Shown: positions 17,394 through 26,479, counted from the first letter of the stretch. The stretch: DNA of 64,000 nt from Pseudomonas faucium (GCF_021602585.1 NZ_BQIP01000001.1:434001-498000); one strand, 5' to 3'. The notes: generated from the sequence alone by a model not told the origin. Numbers and translations: made by a program.

Positions 17394-17552
17394 TTAAATG
17401 GATTGGCCGTCATCCTCGATATCTTCATCTGCCTCAGCTGCATTCGTGGCATCAGCATCATTCAAAGGTGGCGACGTGGGCTTTTCCGGATCATTGATGA
17501 AGGGTACGTCGCTCGGCCCCTTCTCTTCAGAGCCTTCAGTTTTCGGCTGCAT
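17394..17552 (-). CDS. small acidic hypothetical protein, 52 residues
   Basis: Begins MQPKTEGSEEKGPSDVPF and is strongly acidic and proline-rich, with an acidic C-terminus (AAEADEDIEDDGQSI), so it is probably disordered. GGAGGT lies 6 bases before the ATG and decides this start over longer frames. It precedes DUF2188 by 17 bases on the same strand. Confidence 0.6.
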   Translation of the reverse strand: MQPKTEGSEEKGPSDVPFINDPEKPTSPPLNDADATNAAEADEDIEDDGQSI

Positions 17553-17598
17553 CACAATACCTCCTGAAAAATTGGTCGGCTGCAAAGCACCAAGCATC

Positions 17599-17883
17599 TT
17601 ATGAAGCGCCTGAGAATTTGCCGACATCGATAGGTTGTGGAACGAATTCAGGGCCATTGCCGGCAGGTCGCCACTTCACGTTCGCAATGCCGTAGCGCTC
17701 TGCCATGGGACGACTGACCAGTTTGATTTTCTGCTGACTGAACCTTGGGATGATGCCAACGCCGGCGTCGCAACTGGCCCAGTGCCAGGCCACGGGGTTA
17801 TCCATTTTTTCCAAGCGAATAATGAACGTTCGGCTCTCGCCATGGAGTGTGTAATCGATCACGAATAATTGCTGCCCCGCCAC
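17599..17883 (-). CDS. hypothetical protein, possibly DUF6555
   Basis: 94 residues, GTG start with AAGGGAG 8 bases upstream. The sequence FVIDYTLHGESRTFIIR, then MDNPVAWHWASCDAGVGIIP and RPMAERYGI matches my memory of a small Pseudomonas family (DUF6555); the name is uncertain. It heads the minus-strand run of small genes down to the HhH pseudogene. Confidence 0.6.
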   Translation of the reverse strand: MAGQQLFVIDYTLHGESRTFIIRLEKMDNPVAWHWASCDAGVGIIPRFSQQKIKLVSRPMAERYGIANVKWRPAGNGPEFVPQPIDVGKFSGAS

Positions 17884-18081
17884 GTGCGTATCTCCCTTTG
17901 ACCCATATTTACTGAGCGGGATGTACGCTTAAAAATTCAATTCAAAAGTCAGACGGCAGACCCTGCGCCCAAATACCGGCCACGCACCAACAGATTGGAC
18001 TGAAGTCCATTGGTCATCCCTTAGGAACACATACTGCCTCGGCAACCTCCATGGCTATACCAGCATACGGAGGTCGTGGTC

Positions 18082-18597
18082 ATGATTGATCCAACAACAG
18101 GCATGAAGGCGGGTGAGCGTTACTCCGTGGAGAACGTCGAACGCGCTCACCAGTTTCCAGGCTTCTTCCTCGATGGAAAATACTACCTCGGCCCCGAGTT
18201 ACTCACAGCCGTTGGCTGGCTGGAGGGCAAGCGCTTCATTTACGACAACCTCGATGCTGCAGGCGAACCGGTTTTTCCAGGTCGCGCAGCGGGAGACATT
18301 GAAAACCTGACACTGACCTTGGTGGACGGCACAGCGTTGAAGCTGAACCAATTGGACGTCAGCGCCACGGGTGAGGAGGTTGAGCCCGTCGCTCAGTCCA
18401 ATCCGGACACACCATTGAACCGCAGTTCCGACGCGCTGGAGTCCTCCGAGAATCTGTTCACGCCAACATATAGGTCAGGAAGCATGGAGGGCATCGGCCT
18501 AACCCCTAAAGACAAGATACCGCTGTTGCTGAGTGCGGCAGTCATCGGTTTGCTCGCGGGACTTCTCATTTCTCATGCCCAACGTCCACGCCGTTGA
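18082..18597 (+). CDS. hypothetical protein with C-terminal membrane anchor
   Basis: 171 residues from ATG 18082 (GGAGGT 7 bases upstream). The first 90 residues are soluble and look folded (KYYLGPELLTAVGWLEGKRF), 90-145 are polar and probably disordered, and residues 148-165 (KIPLLLSAAVIGLLAGLLIS) form one membrane helix before a basic end HAQRPRR. This is a tail-anchored layout with the bulk in the cytoplasm (inference). Family not recognised. Confidence 0.6.
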   Translation: MIDPTTGMKAGERYSVENVERAHQFPGFFLDGKYYLGPELLTAVGWLEGKRFIYDNLDAAGEPVFPGRAAGDIENLTLTLVDGTALKLNQLDVSATGEEVEPVAQSNPDTPLNRSSDALESSENLFTPTYRSGSMEGIGLTPKDKIPLLLSAAVIGLLAGLLISHAQRPRR

Positions 18598-18666
18598 GGC
18601 GTCGCCTTTGAACTTTGCGCCTGGCCAAAGGCCTTCCCTGTCAGGCTTATCGAAAATGGAGATTCA

Positions 18667-19209
18667 ATGATGAATGCACAACTGAGTGGCAAACGCGTGG
18701 CCTTCCTGGTGACTGATGGTTTTGAGCAGATCGAGCTCACCGGGCCTCGTGAGGCTTTGCAGAAAGCTGGTGCCGAGATCGACATCCTCGCTGACAAGGA
18801 AGGTACGGTGCGTGGCTGGAATCACGACAAGCCTGCCGACGAATTTGCCGTTGATGCAACCTTCGAAAATGCCCAACTCGATCTCTATGATGCTCTGGTG
18901 CTGCCAGGCGGCGTGCAGAACTCTGACACGATCCGCTTGATCCCCGGTGCCCAGAACCTAGTAAAGAGCCACGACGCGGCTGGCAAGCCGCTGGCCGTCA
19001 TCTGCCACGGAGGTTGGCTGCTGGTGTCCAGTGGCTTAGCCAAAGGCAAGCGCATGACCAGCTACAAGACATTGCAAGACGACATTCGCAATGCGGGTGG
19101 CAATTGGGTGGATGAGCAAGTTGTGGTGGACGGCAACCTAATCAGCAGCCGCCAGCCGGACGATATTCCTGCTTTCAACGAACAGTTGATCAAAGCACTG
19201 GCAGGCTGA
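18667..19209 (+). CDS. DJ-1/PfpI-family protein
   Basis: 180 residues of the type I glutamine amidotransferase-like fold: VAFLVTDGFEQIELTGP with the conserved glutamate, LVLPGGVQNSD, and the nucleophile elbow VICHGGWLLVSSG holding the reactive cysteine and histidine. Relatives act as protein deglycases, chaperones or stress proteases, a matter still debated. GGAG lies 5 bases before the ATG. Its surroundings are mostly stress-type genes. Confidence 0.9.
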   Translation: MMNAQLSGKRVAFLVTDGFEQIELTGPREALQKAGAEIDILADKEGTVRGWNHDKPADEFAVDATFENAQLDLYDALVLPGGVQNSDTIRLIPGAQNLVKSHDAAGKPLAVICHGGWLLVSSGLAKGKRMTSYKTLQDDIRNAGGNWVDEQVVVDGNLISSRQPDDIPAFNEQLIKALAG

Positions 19210-19267
19210 GTCCAGCTTTCTGCTTCGCGCCCTTCGGTGATGCTTCAAGGCCCCTGGAGGGCGCGGG

Positions 19268-19792
19268 TCACGCCAGCTGGATGTAAACCGAATAGGTACC
19301 CAGCAAGACCCAGAAACCGAGAAATATCCAGGGCGTGCGCAGGGAAAACAGCAGCGATTTGCGGTGACCCGCCTGCGAGGTTTCCGCTTCGCAGAACAAC
19401 GGCGATTCGTCATAGGCCAACCCCATCATGGGCTCACTGCGCAGCAAATGGCTTTGCTTCAGTTGCCAGTGCTCGATGATCCGGAAGGCAGCGCGGATGC
19501 CTGGCCAGGCGTTCAGCGAACTCAGCACGCCGAGCAGTGCGAGAAACGCCGGTACCATCACGGTAAACATCTCGCCCCAGCTCTGATTCAGGTTGCCCAT
19601 CGAAGAAACGAAAGCGATGACCAGAAACGACTGGGCAGCGAGATAGGCATCTGTACGATTGGCCAGAATGGTGGTCTCGTACTGAATTTCGCGTCGATAG
19701 AAATCCAGCCGCTCTTTTGGGGTACCGAACATATTCGCATTCTGCTGATCGATCTCATGTTCGGGCGTGCTGGGGGTGATGATTCGAGGCAC
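19268..19792 (-). CDS. hypothetical inner-membrane protein
   Basis: 174 residues from a GTG preceded by GGAGGG. The N-terminus is soluble (NMFGTPKERLDFYRREIQYE), followed by a likely pair of membrane segments about residues 50-95 (FLVIAFVSSMG, VPAFLALLGVL) and a last segment at 152-172. Family not recognised. It is divergent from the SDR gene at 19988. Confidence 0.65.
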   Translation of the reverse strand: MPRIITPSTPEHEIDQQNANMFGTPKERLDFYRREIQYETTILANRTDAYLAAQSFLVIAFVSSMGNLNQSWGEMFTVMVPAFLALLGVLSSLNAWPGIRAAFRIIEHWQLKQSHLLRSEPMMGLAYDESPLFCEAETSQAGHRKSLLFSLRTPWIFLGFWVLLGTYSVYIQLA

Positions 19793-19987
19793 TTGACCCT
19801 CCGGTTAATGATGGAGCCTCACACAGAAAGCGCGACACGGGTCAGCGGTAGAGCCGACCAATTCCCGATAATTCAATGAAAATAGAAGGGGTGACCGCCC
19901 GTCGTTCAAACCCTGAACTCATCTCAACGTCGGCCCCTAGCTCCGTTCGAACGGTAACAAGCGTTCTCAACTGCAGGAGCCTTCCTC

Positions 19988-20845
19988 ATGAGCGACTACC
20001 CTACTCCTCCATTTCCCTCCCAACCGCAAAGTGTTCCTGGTTCACAACGCAAGATGGAGCCCTACCCAGATTGTGGTGAGCAGTCGTACACCGGCCACAA
20101 TCGACTCGAAGGCAAGATTGCACTCATCACCGGCGCAGACAGCGGTATCGGGCGAGCAGTAGCGATTGCTTACGCCCGTGAAGGCGCCGACGTCGCCATC
20201 GCTTACTTGGATGAACATGAAGACGCGCAAGAAACCGCGCGCTGGGTTGAGGCTGCTGGCCGGCAGTGCTTGCTCTTGCCCGGCGACCTAGCGCAGAAAC
20301 AGCACTGCTACGACATCGTCGACAAGACCGTGGCGCAGTTCGGTCGCATCGATATTCTGGTCAACAACGCGGCGTTCCAGATGTCCCACGAGACCCTGGA
20401 GGAAATCGAAGATGATGAATGGGTGAAGACCTTCGATACCAACATCACCGCGATCTTCAGGATTTGCCAGGCGGCACTGCCTTCCATGCGCAAGGGCAGT
20501 TCGATCATCAATACGAGCTCGGTCAATTCCGACGATCCATCCCCCAGCCTGCTGGCTTACGCCACGACCAAGGGGGCCATCGCCAACTTCACTGCTGGCT
20601 TGGCTCAGTTGCTAGGCAAGAAAGGCATCAGGGTCAACAGCGTTGCGCCAGGGCCTATCTGGACGCCTCTAATTCCTTCCACCATGCCAGACGAAGCGGT
20701 CACGCACTTTGGTTCCAAAACACCGTTGGGTCGTCCCGGACAACCGGTGGAGGTCGCTCCGATTTACGTGCTGCTGGGTTCCGACGAGGCCAGTTACATC
20801 AGTGGCTCACGTTACGCAGTGACTGGCGGCAAACCGATCCTTTAG
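19988..20845 (+). CDS. short-chain dehydrogenase, YghA-like
   Basis: 285 residues. A proline-rich leader of about 40 residues (MSDYPTPPFPSQPQSVPGSQ) precedes a classical SDR: LITGADSGIGRA for NAD(P), LVNNAAFQ, catalytic Ser in INTSSVNSD, and YATTKGAIANF with the YxxxK pair, ending VTGGKPIL. It is the long-leader oxidoreductase type common in stress regulons; the substrate is unknown. A 12-base palindrome CCGTTCGAACGG (19943-19954) stands 34 bases before the ATG. Confidence 0.9.
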   Translation: MSDYPTPPFPSQPQSVPGSQRKMEPYPDCGEQSYTGHNRLEGKIALITGADSGIGRAVAIAYAREGADVAIAYLDEHEDAQETARWVEAAGRQCLLLPGDLAQKQHCYDIVDKTVAQFGRIDILVNNAAFQMSHETLEEIEDDEWVKTFDTNITAIFRICQAALPSMRKGSSIINTSSVNSDDPSPSLLAYATTKGAIANFTAGLAQLLGKKGIRVNSVAPGPIWTPLIPSTMPDEAVTHFGSKTPLGRPGQPVEVAPIYVLLGSDEASYISGSRYAVTGGKPIL

Positions 20846-20898
20846 CGAATGGAGGCTCGCCGTGCTGGCGAGCCTTACCCTCTTTTTGCATGGCAGTT

Positions 20899-21060
20899 TC
20901 AGCGTTTGTCCTGATCGTGATCACGGGCCGTTTTTTGCGCCGTCGAGTCATGGGCTGTACCGGTTGATCCATCCGGACGATGAGCATCGTTGTCTCGCTC
21001 CTCTTCCCCATGCGGCCTCGTCTGCGCTGCTGGCTTTTGCGTCTCGGTCTCTTTCTTCAT
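20899..21060 (-). CDS. small hydrophilic protein, 53 residues
   Basis: Begins MKKETETQKPAAQTRPHGEE and is extremely polar, rich in Asp, His, Lys, Gln and Thr, with no hydrophobic core, so probably disordered. AAAGGGAGG sits 7 bases before the ATG, a strong start. Its features recall small general-stress proteins. It lies between the SDR and CinA-like genes, opposite to both. Confidence 0.55.
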   Translation of the reverse strand: MKKETETQKPAAQTRPHGEEERDNDAHRPDGSTGTAHDSTAQKTARDHDQDKR

Positions 21061-21212
21061 GCTGCTTCCTCCCTTTGCATTTGAGCAAGGGAAGCCAATC
21101 TATGGGGCAAAGTTCAGGTCAGTTTCACTTCAGGAGATGGGCGGGCAACAGGGGCGATGAACCAATTACCCCAGGATCGCGTCCACCGCAAAACAAGCGA
21201 GTCGACTTTGGA

Positions 21213-21716
21213 ATGGAAAACGACCCTGTACTGGCCGCCCTCGGCTATCTCAAAAACAACAAACTGATTTTGAGCACAGCAGAATCGTGCACTGCGGGCT
21301 GCCTTGTGGCTTTGTTGGCGGCGGTACCGGGTACCGGAGAAGTGCTGGAAAGCGGCTATGTTGTCTACTCGCCCAGCGCCAAGAAGCGCTTGCTGGGGGT
21401 CAGCACCGAAACCATCGAACGTTACGGCCTGACCAGCGAAGCAGTAGCCTGGGAAATGGCCTTGGGCGCCTTGAGAGACAGCGATGCGAATGTGGTGATC
21501 GCCACCACCGGCGTAGCCGGGCCGGCGCCCGAATCCGGGATACCACCGGGGACGATGTGCTTTGCGTGGGCCTTCGCCGGCGAGCCAATTGCCGTTTTCA
21601 CGCGCACTCGACGTTTCTTCGGCGAGCGGTCTGAAGTCATGCGCCAAGGCGCCCTGTTCGGGTTGACCCGGCTTTCCCACTATCACCAGCGTTGGCTTCG
21701 CGGCGAGCGTGCCTGA
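21213..21716 (+). CDS. CinA C-terminal domain protein (PncC-like)
   Basis: 167 residues covering only the CinA C-terminal domain, whose members deamidate nicotinamide mononucleotide. Motifs: LILSTAESCTAGCLVALLAA, GYVVYSPSAKKRLLGV, TTGVAGPAPESGIPPGTMCF. The N-terminal MoaB-like domain of full CinA is absent. The ATG at 21213 fits the family start; a longer in-frame ATG at 21102 with AAGGGA upstream would add 37 polar residues and cannot be excluded. Confidence 0.85.
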   Translation: MENDPVLAALGYLKNNKLILSTAESCTAGCLVALLAAVPGTGEVLESGYVVYSPSAKKRLLGVSTETIERYGLTSEAVAWEMALGALRDSDANVVIATTGVAGPAPESGIPPGTMCFAWAFAGEPIAVFTRTRRFFGERSEVMRQGALFGLTRLSHYHQRWLRGERA

Positions 21717-21856
21717 AGGCATGTGCGTAGGCCGGATGCCCCGATATTGACTGCCAAAGACGCTCCGCTGCCAAACATCGTCGCCATTGAACCGTGATAC
21801 GTGGCCATGACTCAACCACAGGCAAGTTCTTTAATCTGTCCATGTTGAGGTACGCC

Positions 21857-22321
21857 ATGAACGCCATCGATTTACTGATTCAAGACCACAAGCTGGTGAA
21901 AAAGCTGCTCGAAGAATTGTCGACCACCACTGAGCGGGCGGTGAAAAAGCGGGGTGAATTACTGCACAAGATCGAGCAGGAGCTGCAGATCCACACAAGG
22001 CTTGAGGAAGAAATCCTTTACCCGGCCATCAAGCAAGCCGGCGGTAAGGATGAAGTGAAAATGTACTACGAGGCTAAGGAGGAGCACAGAACTGTCGACT
22101 CCCTCGTCCTACCCGACCTCCTGCATACCGAAACCGGCACCCTCGAATTCGCCGGGCGGGTCAAGGTCATGAAAGAGTTGCTGGAGCATCACATCGAGGA
22201 AGAAGAAAGCGAACTCTTCCCGACGGCCAAGAAGCTACTCAGCAAGAAGATTCTGGAGGAGCTTGGGCAAACCATGGAAACGCAGAAGAAGATGCTGAAG
22301 GGTGAGCAGCGCGCGGCCTGA
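21857..22321 (+). CDS. hemerythrin-domain protein
   Basis: 154 residues with the four-helix HHE pattern: LIQDHKLVKKLLEEL (first His), IHTRLEEEILYPAI (His and Glu), EEHRTVDSLV, and LEHHIEEEESELFP (His, His, Glu). These ligate a di-iron centre that binds oxygen or senses oxidants. ATG 21857 follows GAGG. Such proteins often accompany stress genes like those around it. An 11-base-stem hairpin follows its stop. Confidence 0.9.
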   Translation: MNAIDLLIQDHKLVKKLLEELSTTTERAVKKRGELLHKIEQELQIHTRLEEEILYPAIKQAGGKDEVKMYYEAKEEHRTVDSLVLPDLLHTETGTLEFAGRVKVMKELLEHHIEEEESELFPTAKKLLSKKILEELGQTMETQKKMLKGEQRAA

Positions 22322-22330
22322 TGAAGCGAT

Positions 22331-22360
22331 TACCTGCCAGCTCCACTACGCTGGCAGGTA
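22331..22360 (+). terminator. hairpin after the hemerythrin gene
   Basis: Perfect 11-base arms TACCTGCCAGC and GCTGGCAGGTA with an 8-base loop, starting 9 bases after the stop. There is no T tail. Confidence 0.5.
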
Positions 22361-22400
22361 TCCAGTTGCAGATATCAAACGAGCTGTTGGGGTGAGCTTC

Positions 22401-22649
22401 ATGGAACACTGGATTGGGTTGTTGGAATGGCCTGCCATGCTTATGACAGTGCTCGCAGCGTGGTGCATTGGGTCGGGCCGCCCCAGGAGAAGAAAAATCG
22501 GCTTTTGCTGTTTCATCACTAGCAACGTGCTGTGGGCCGTGTGGGGCTGGCAAGCAGGAGCCTGGGCATTGATTATCCTGCAGTTTTGTCTCTGCGCCAT
22601 GAATTTGCGAGGGTGGCACAAGAACACGCAACAGGAGGTAAGCAGTTGA
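22401..22649 (+). CDS. small membrane protein, 82 residues
   Basis: From ATG 22401 with GGTGAG upstream. Two to three membrane segments: WIGLLEWPAMLMTVLAAWCI, then FCCFITSNVLWAVWGWQAGA and WALIILQFCLCAMN, with a basic loop GSGRPRRRK between. Tryptophan and cysteine are abundant. The family is not recognised. It converges on the zinc dehydrogenase gene. Confidence 0.6.
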   Translation: MEHWIGLLEWPAMLMTVLAAWCIGSGRPRRRKIGFCCFITSNVLWAVWGWQAGAWALIILQFCLCAMNLRGWHKNTQQEVSS

Positions 22650-22692
22650 CTGGATTTGGTAGGCAGATACGGGGAGTTCTGCTCACTTGCTC

Positions 22693-22710
22693 GCTTCCTT
22701 CCTTGGAAGC
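22693..22710. terminator. short hairpin between convergent genes
   Basis: GCTTCC, loop TTCCTT, GGAAGC, 12 bases before the stop of the minus-strand dehydrogenase. It is placed to end transcription from either side but is weak. Confidence 0.35.
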
Positions 22711-22722
22711 AAAGTAAGCGGT

Positions 22723-23862
22723 TTAAGCAGCAGGTTTGAGCACAACCTTCGTCCAACCATCATCGCGGGCATCGAAGTGCTTGTAGGCATCCGGGCCTTC
22801 AGCCAGCTTCAGGCGATGAGAAATGATCTGCGAGGGCTTGGCGCGCCCATGATGGATAAGCTCAGCGAGGCGGCGATTGTAGGCCTTCACATTCGCCTGA
22901 CCTGTACGGATCTGTTGACCCTTGAACCAGAACGCTCCGAAGTCGAAGGCCATCTTGCCCTCCTTCGCCAGTTCGTTTTTCGCCCCAGGATCTTCTGGCA
23001 CGAACACACCAACCACGCCGATGCCGCCGGTGGCTTTGGTTGAAGCAACCAGGTTGTTCATAGTGAGGTAGTTCGCTTCATGGCCATGCTTGTCGCAGCA
23101 CTGGTAACCCACGCACTCACAACCTCGGTCGGTGCCTTTGCCGTGGGTCAGGTTCATGATCTCTTCCACTGCTTTTTGCTCGACTGCGTTGATTGGGATT
23201 GCCCCGAGCTGCGCGGCGAGTTGCAGGCGATCCGGCTGGTTGTCAATGACGAACACCTGAGATGCGCCTTTGATGATTGCCGAATGAGCCGCCATCAGGC
23301 CGACAGGCCCTGCGCCGTAAATCGCAATGCTCTCGCCTGGTAGCAGACCAGCCAGCTCTGTTGCATGCCAACCAGTCGGAAAAATGTCCGAGAGCATGAC
23401 GTAGTCGTCCTCACGCTCCTCGGCATCTTCCGGCAATACCAAGCAATTGAAATCGGCATACGGGACGCGCAGCAATTCGGCTTGACCGCCTTGATATGGC
23501 CCCATCTCTGCGAAACCATAAGCGGCGCCGGCAGCACCAGGATTGGCTGTAAGGCAGAATCCGGTGAGCCCCTTTTCACAGTTTTCGCAGAATCCGCAGC
23601 CGATATTGAACGGCAGGCAGACCCTGTCACCGACCTTGACCCGGTCAACCCCCTCACCAACTTCAATTACCTCACCGAGGTTCTCATGGCCAAATACACG
23701 TCCGACCTCAAACGAGGTACGGCCTTCGTACATGTGCAAGTCAGAACCGCAGATGTTGGTAGTGGTAATGCGCACCAACACATCCGTTGGCTTCTCGATT
23801 TTTGCGTCTGGTACATCCTTAACCGCGACGTCACGTGGGCCGTTGTACACAATTGCTTTCAT
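22723..23862 (-). CDS. zinc-dependent alcohol dehydrogenase, glutathione-independent formaldehyde dehydrogenase-like
   Basis: 379 residues of the medium-chain dehydrogenase family. Catalytic zinc site: NICGSDLHMYEGR and GHENLGEV; structural zinc lobe: CGFCENCEKGLTGFC with four cysteines; NAD site AIYGAGPVGLMAAHSA with the acidic VIDNQPDRL that favours NAD. The pattern ECVGYQCCDKHGHEANY is typical of the FdhA-like branch, which oxidises aldehydes without glutathione. It is a single gene, divergent from the nitronate monooxygenase across 420 bases. Confidence 0.9.
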   Translation of the reverse strand: MKAIVYNGPRDVAVKDVPDAKIEKPTDVLVRITTTNICGSDLHMYEGRTSFEVGRVFGHENLGEVIEVGEGVDRVKVGDRVCLPFNIGCGFCENCEKGLTGFCLTANPGAAGAAYGFAEMGPYQGGQAELLRVPYADFNCLVLPEDAEEREDDYVMLSDIFPTGWHATELAGLLPGESIAIYGAGPVGLMAAHSAIIKGASQVFVIDNQPDRLQLAAQLGAIPINAVEQKAVEEIMNLTHGKGTDRGCECVGYQCCDKHGHEANYLTMNNLVASTKATGGIGVVGVFVPEDPGAKNELAKEGKMAFDFGAFWFKGQQIRTGQANVKAYNRRLAELIHHGRAKPSQIISHRLKLAEGPDAYKHFDARDDGWTKVVLKPAA

Positions 23863-24282
23863 GCTGAACTCCCAAAATCAGGGGCGGCAGAAATCCGCCC
23901 TACTCTGTTCAGGCGAACTGGTGAGCCAGTACGTTCAGCGAGGTGATGGTGGGGTCAGACCGGTGGCGCTAAATGCTGTCGCTCTCACCCCAAGCAACTG
24001 ATTGACAGCGAATTCCGGAACGCAGTACCGGATGCCTTAGTGGACTCAACATCGATAGAGCCGGCCATGTCGACGGCTAGCGTCAGCGAAGGCTCGTACC
24101 GTCCCCGCCGATGCTGCGCAGCCCTCAAGATCCATGTCGACGTCAAATTGCTTTACTACTGAACGGATGTTCAGCTAAAAAGCAGATGCCTGCCACCTAC
24201 GTGCGGAACTATCACGTGGTTCCACCTCTTATTCACAGGTTGGACTGCCCGCTCTCTGTATCGTGAACGAACTGGACTGCCC
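23863..24282. other. long divergent intergenic region
   Basis: Between the zinc dehydrogenase and nitronate monooxygenase genes. No gene is supported. It holds one inverted repeat at 24159-24174 that may be an operator. Confidence 0.5.
24159..24174. promoter_or_regulatory. inverted repeat, TetR-operator-like
   Basis: CTGAAC, spacer GGAT, GTTCAG: perfect 6-base arms, 109 bases before the nitronate monooxygenase start. The size and GAAC/GTTC arms resemble TetR sites. No TetR gene is in this window, so a distant regulator would be needed. Confidence 0.35.
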
Positions 24283-25284
24283 ATGCGAAACCAATTGTTC
24301 AAAACCCGGATCACTGAAATGCTCGGCATCCGCCACCCCATTCTTTGCGGAGGCATGGGGCCGGGGGTGTCTGACGCGACTTATGTCGCGGCAGTGGTCA
24401 ACGCGGGAGGAATGGGGTTCATCGTTGCTTCCGCCTACCCTGATTTGGAGCAGTTTCGCGAGGAGCTTCACAAGTGCCGGCAGCTGACATCTGGGAAGAG
24501 GTTCGGCGTGAATCTTTACATTTCAGGTCAGCCCAATGCTGCAAGTCGCTTGCAGGAGCAGGTGAGAATCCTGGCTGAAGAAGACGTCCTTTGCGTCGAA
24601 ACCTCCGGTGGGAGCCCCGAGGCAATCCTTCCTGCCCTCCACGAGTCCGGCATCAAAGTGCTGCACAAGGTTTCAGCTGTCCGACATGCCCGGTCAGCCG
24701 AACGCTTAGGCGTTGATGCTGTGATTGTTGTTGGCAACGATTCCGGAGGTCATCCAGGAACCTACGGCATCAGCAGCATGGTGCAAGCCCCTCAGGCCTC
24801 ACGGGAGCTATCCATACCCCTGGTGATTGGCGGTGGTATGGGAACAGGCAGCCAACTAGCCGCCACCCTCGTGATGGGAGCTGACGCGATCTTGATGGGC
24901 ACCCGGATGCTCGTATCGGAAGAGCTGTGGATTCACCGCCAGTACAAGGATCTACTGGTCAATAGCGATGGCACAGACAGCGTCATCGTTAAGACCGGCC
25001 TACGCCAACATCACCGGGTTTTGAACAACGAAAGCGCGAAAGCCGTGGCTGCCATCGATGCGACGGGTACCAGCGATTTTGAGCATTACCGCCCGCACGT
25101 CATGGGCACATTAACCACCGAGGCCTACCTCACTGGTGATAGCAGCATCGGTATGCTCGACTACGGGCCATCGGCGGTTTTTGCGAATGCAGTACAGCCA
25201 GTAGAACAGATATTCGATGACATTCTTGACGATGCGCAGCTTGCAATGCAGCGCTTGAATGGCCTGTGCTACGTGGAAGCCTAA
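24283..25284 (+). CDS. nitronate monooxygenase (2-nitropropane dioxygenase family)
   Basis: 333 residues, an FMN TIM-barrel: LGIRHPILCGGMGPGVSDAT, AAVVNAGGMGFIVAS, the DAVIVVGNDSGGHPGTYGIS segment whose histidine is the usual catalytic base region, and LVIGGGMGTGSQLAATLVMG with AILMGTRMLVSEE for phosphate binding. The enzyme oxidises alkyl nitronates, detoxifying nitro compounds in the cytoplasm; enoyl-ACP reductase relatives share the fold, so the exact activity is unproven. It appears to be a single gene. Confidence 0.85.
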   Translation: MRNQLFKTRITEMLGIRHPILCGGMGPGVSDATYVAAVVNAGGMGFIVASAYPDLEQFREELHKCRQLTSGKRFGVNLYISGQPNAASRLQEQVRILAEEDVLCVETSGGSPEAILPALHESGIKVLHKVSAVRHARSAERLGVDAVIVVGNDSGGHPGTYGISSMVQAPQASRELSIPLVIGGGMGTGSQLAATLVMGADAILMGTRMLVSEELWIHRQYKDLLVNSDGTDSVIVKTGLRQHHRVLNNESAKAVAAIDATGTSDFEHYRPHVMGTLTTEAYLTGDSSIGMLDYGPSAVFANAVQPVEQIFDDILDDAQLAMQRLNGLCYVEA

Positions 25285-25499
25285 TCGTTCGCTGCACCCT
25301 GGACATGGCCGGAGCATTGCCCGCCGGTGCGCTCATCATCCTGCCCCTGGTTGGAATGACAAATGAAGCAATGGGGCACCTCGGATAGCCGCAAGCTCCC
25401 AGGCAGTTTTCTCGACCATAAAGCTAAACCGCTTTCGGAGCGAGCGTGCATCAGCGTGCGAGCGCGGGCCTACCTAATGACAAAACAATCCAAACCAGA

Positions 25500-26441
25500 T
25501 CAAGAAATGTCTGAACCTGTCCAAGCAGCAAGACTATTGGCCTGCTGATCGGCTTTGCTCTTGAAAAACTCTCGGAGGTGCTCAACGAAGAATGACACCT
25601 TTGCAGATAGGTTTAGACGCTCCAAGTAAACGGCATAGATGTCCGCCGGAGGTGTTTCATAGTCCTCTAATACCTCTTCGAGCCTGCCTGATCTCAGATG
25701 GTCGGCTAGGTTCCACTCTGCGCGCATGAGTATCCCATGCCCCTCCAAAGCCCAATTCAAAGCGACCTCGCCGTCATTGGTACTCAAGCTCCCATGAATT
25801 TTTATGGACTCGATTTGCTTACCCCGACTCAATCGCCAAGTGCCAAATGCCGCATCGTTTTGCCGCAACACTATGCAGTTATGGTTCATGAGATCACGTG
25901 GAGCCTCCGGTCTGCCGAAGGTGTCGAGATAGCCCGGCGTTGCACAGAGACGCCTGCGATTGGTAGCAATCTTTCGAGCGATCAGTCTGGAATCGGGTAA
26001 TTCGCCAAACCGGATGGCCACATCGATCGCGTCGTCTGGAAGATTGATCGGACGGTCACTCAGGTGCAACTGGACTTCCACCTCGGGGTAACGCTTGGCA
26101 AAGGACGAGATGGCTGGCCCTACATGTGTACGCCCAAAGCCAAGGGGCGCATTCACACGCAGCAATCCCTTCGGCTCAGCGCGGCTGCTTGAGACCTGGC
26201 GCTCCATCTCCTCAATCTCCTCAAGGATCCGCTTGGCATTAACCAGATAGGTCTCACCTTCTGCCGTGAGGCTGATGCTGCGTGTCGTCCGATTAAGCAA
26301 GCGCACCCCAAGGCGCTTTTCCAATTGCGCAAGACGCTTCGTCACGGCAGGTGGAGTGAGGTTCAGCTCGCGAGCGGTGGCCGCCAGGCTGCCCGCCCCG
26401 ACCAGCTGGCTGAAGAAAGCAAGCTCAGACACTTGGTTCAT
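25500..26441 (-). CDS. LysR-family regulator of the tartrate cluster
   Basis: 313 residues with the full LysR layout: helix-turn-helix LAATARELNLTPPAVTKRLA, wing RLGVRLLNRTTRSISLTAEG, and an effector domain from about residue 90. It is closest in character to the DmlR/TtdR-type regulators of dicarboxylate use. It is divergent from dctA with 193 bases between, including an inverted repeat at 26458-26479. It therefore probably activates the transporter and tartrate dehydratase genes with tartrate or a related acid as signal (inference). Confidence 0.88.
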   Translation of the reverse strand: MNQVSELAFFSQLVGAGSLAATARELNLTPPAVTKRLAQLEKRLGVRLLNRTTRSISLTAEGETYLVNAKRILEEIEEMERQVSSSRAEPKGLLRVNAPLGFGRTHVGPAISSFAKRYPEVEVQLHLSDRPINLPDDAIDVAIRFGELPDSRLIARKIATNRRRLCATPGYLDTFGRPEAPRDLMNHNCIVLRQNDAAFGTWRLSRGKQIESIKIHGSLSTNDGEVALNWALEGHGILMRAEWNLADHLRSGRLEEVLEDYETPPADIYAVYLERLNLSAKVSFFVEHLREFFKSKADQQANSLAAWTGSDIS

Positions 26442-26457
26442 AATTAACTCTAGGTAA

Positions 26458-26479
26458 ACAATGAGTTTAATTTCATTGT
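26458..26479. promoter_or_regulatory. inverted repeat, likely LysR operator
   Basis: ACAATGA, 8-base spacer GTTTAATT, TCATTGT: perfect 7-base arms, 17 bases upstream of the LysR start in the divergent LysR/dctA region. Its symmetry and AT-rich centre suit a LysR dimer site. Confidence 0.5.

Noticed and set aside
24159-24174. Firm TetR operator for the nitronate monooxygenase
   Set aside because: There is no TetR gene nearby, so it is kept only as a low-confidence site.
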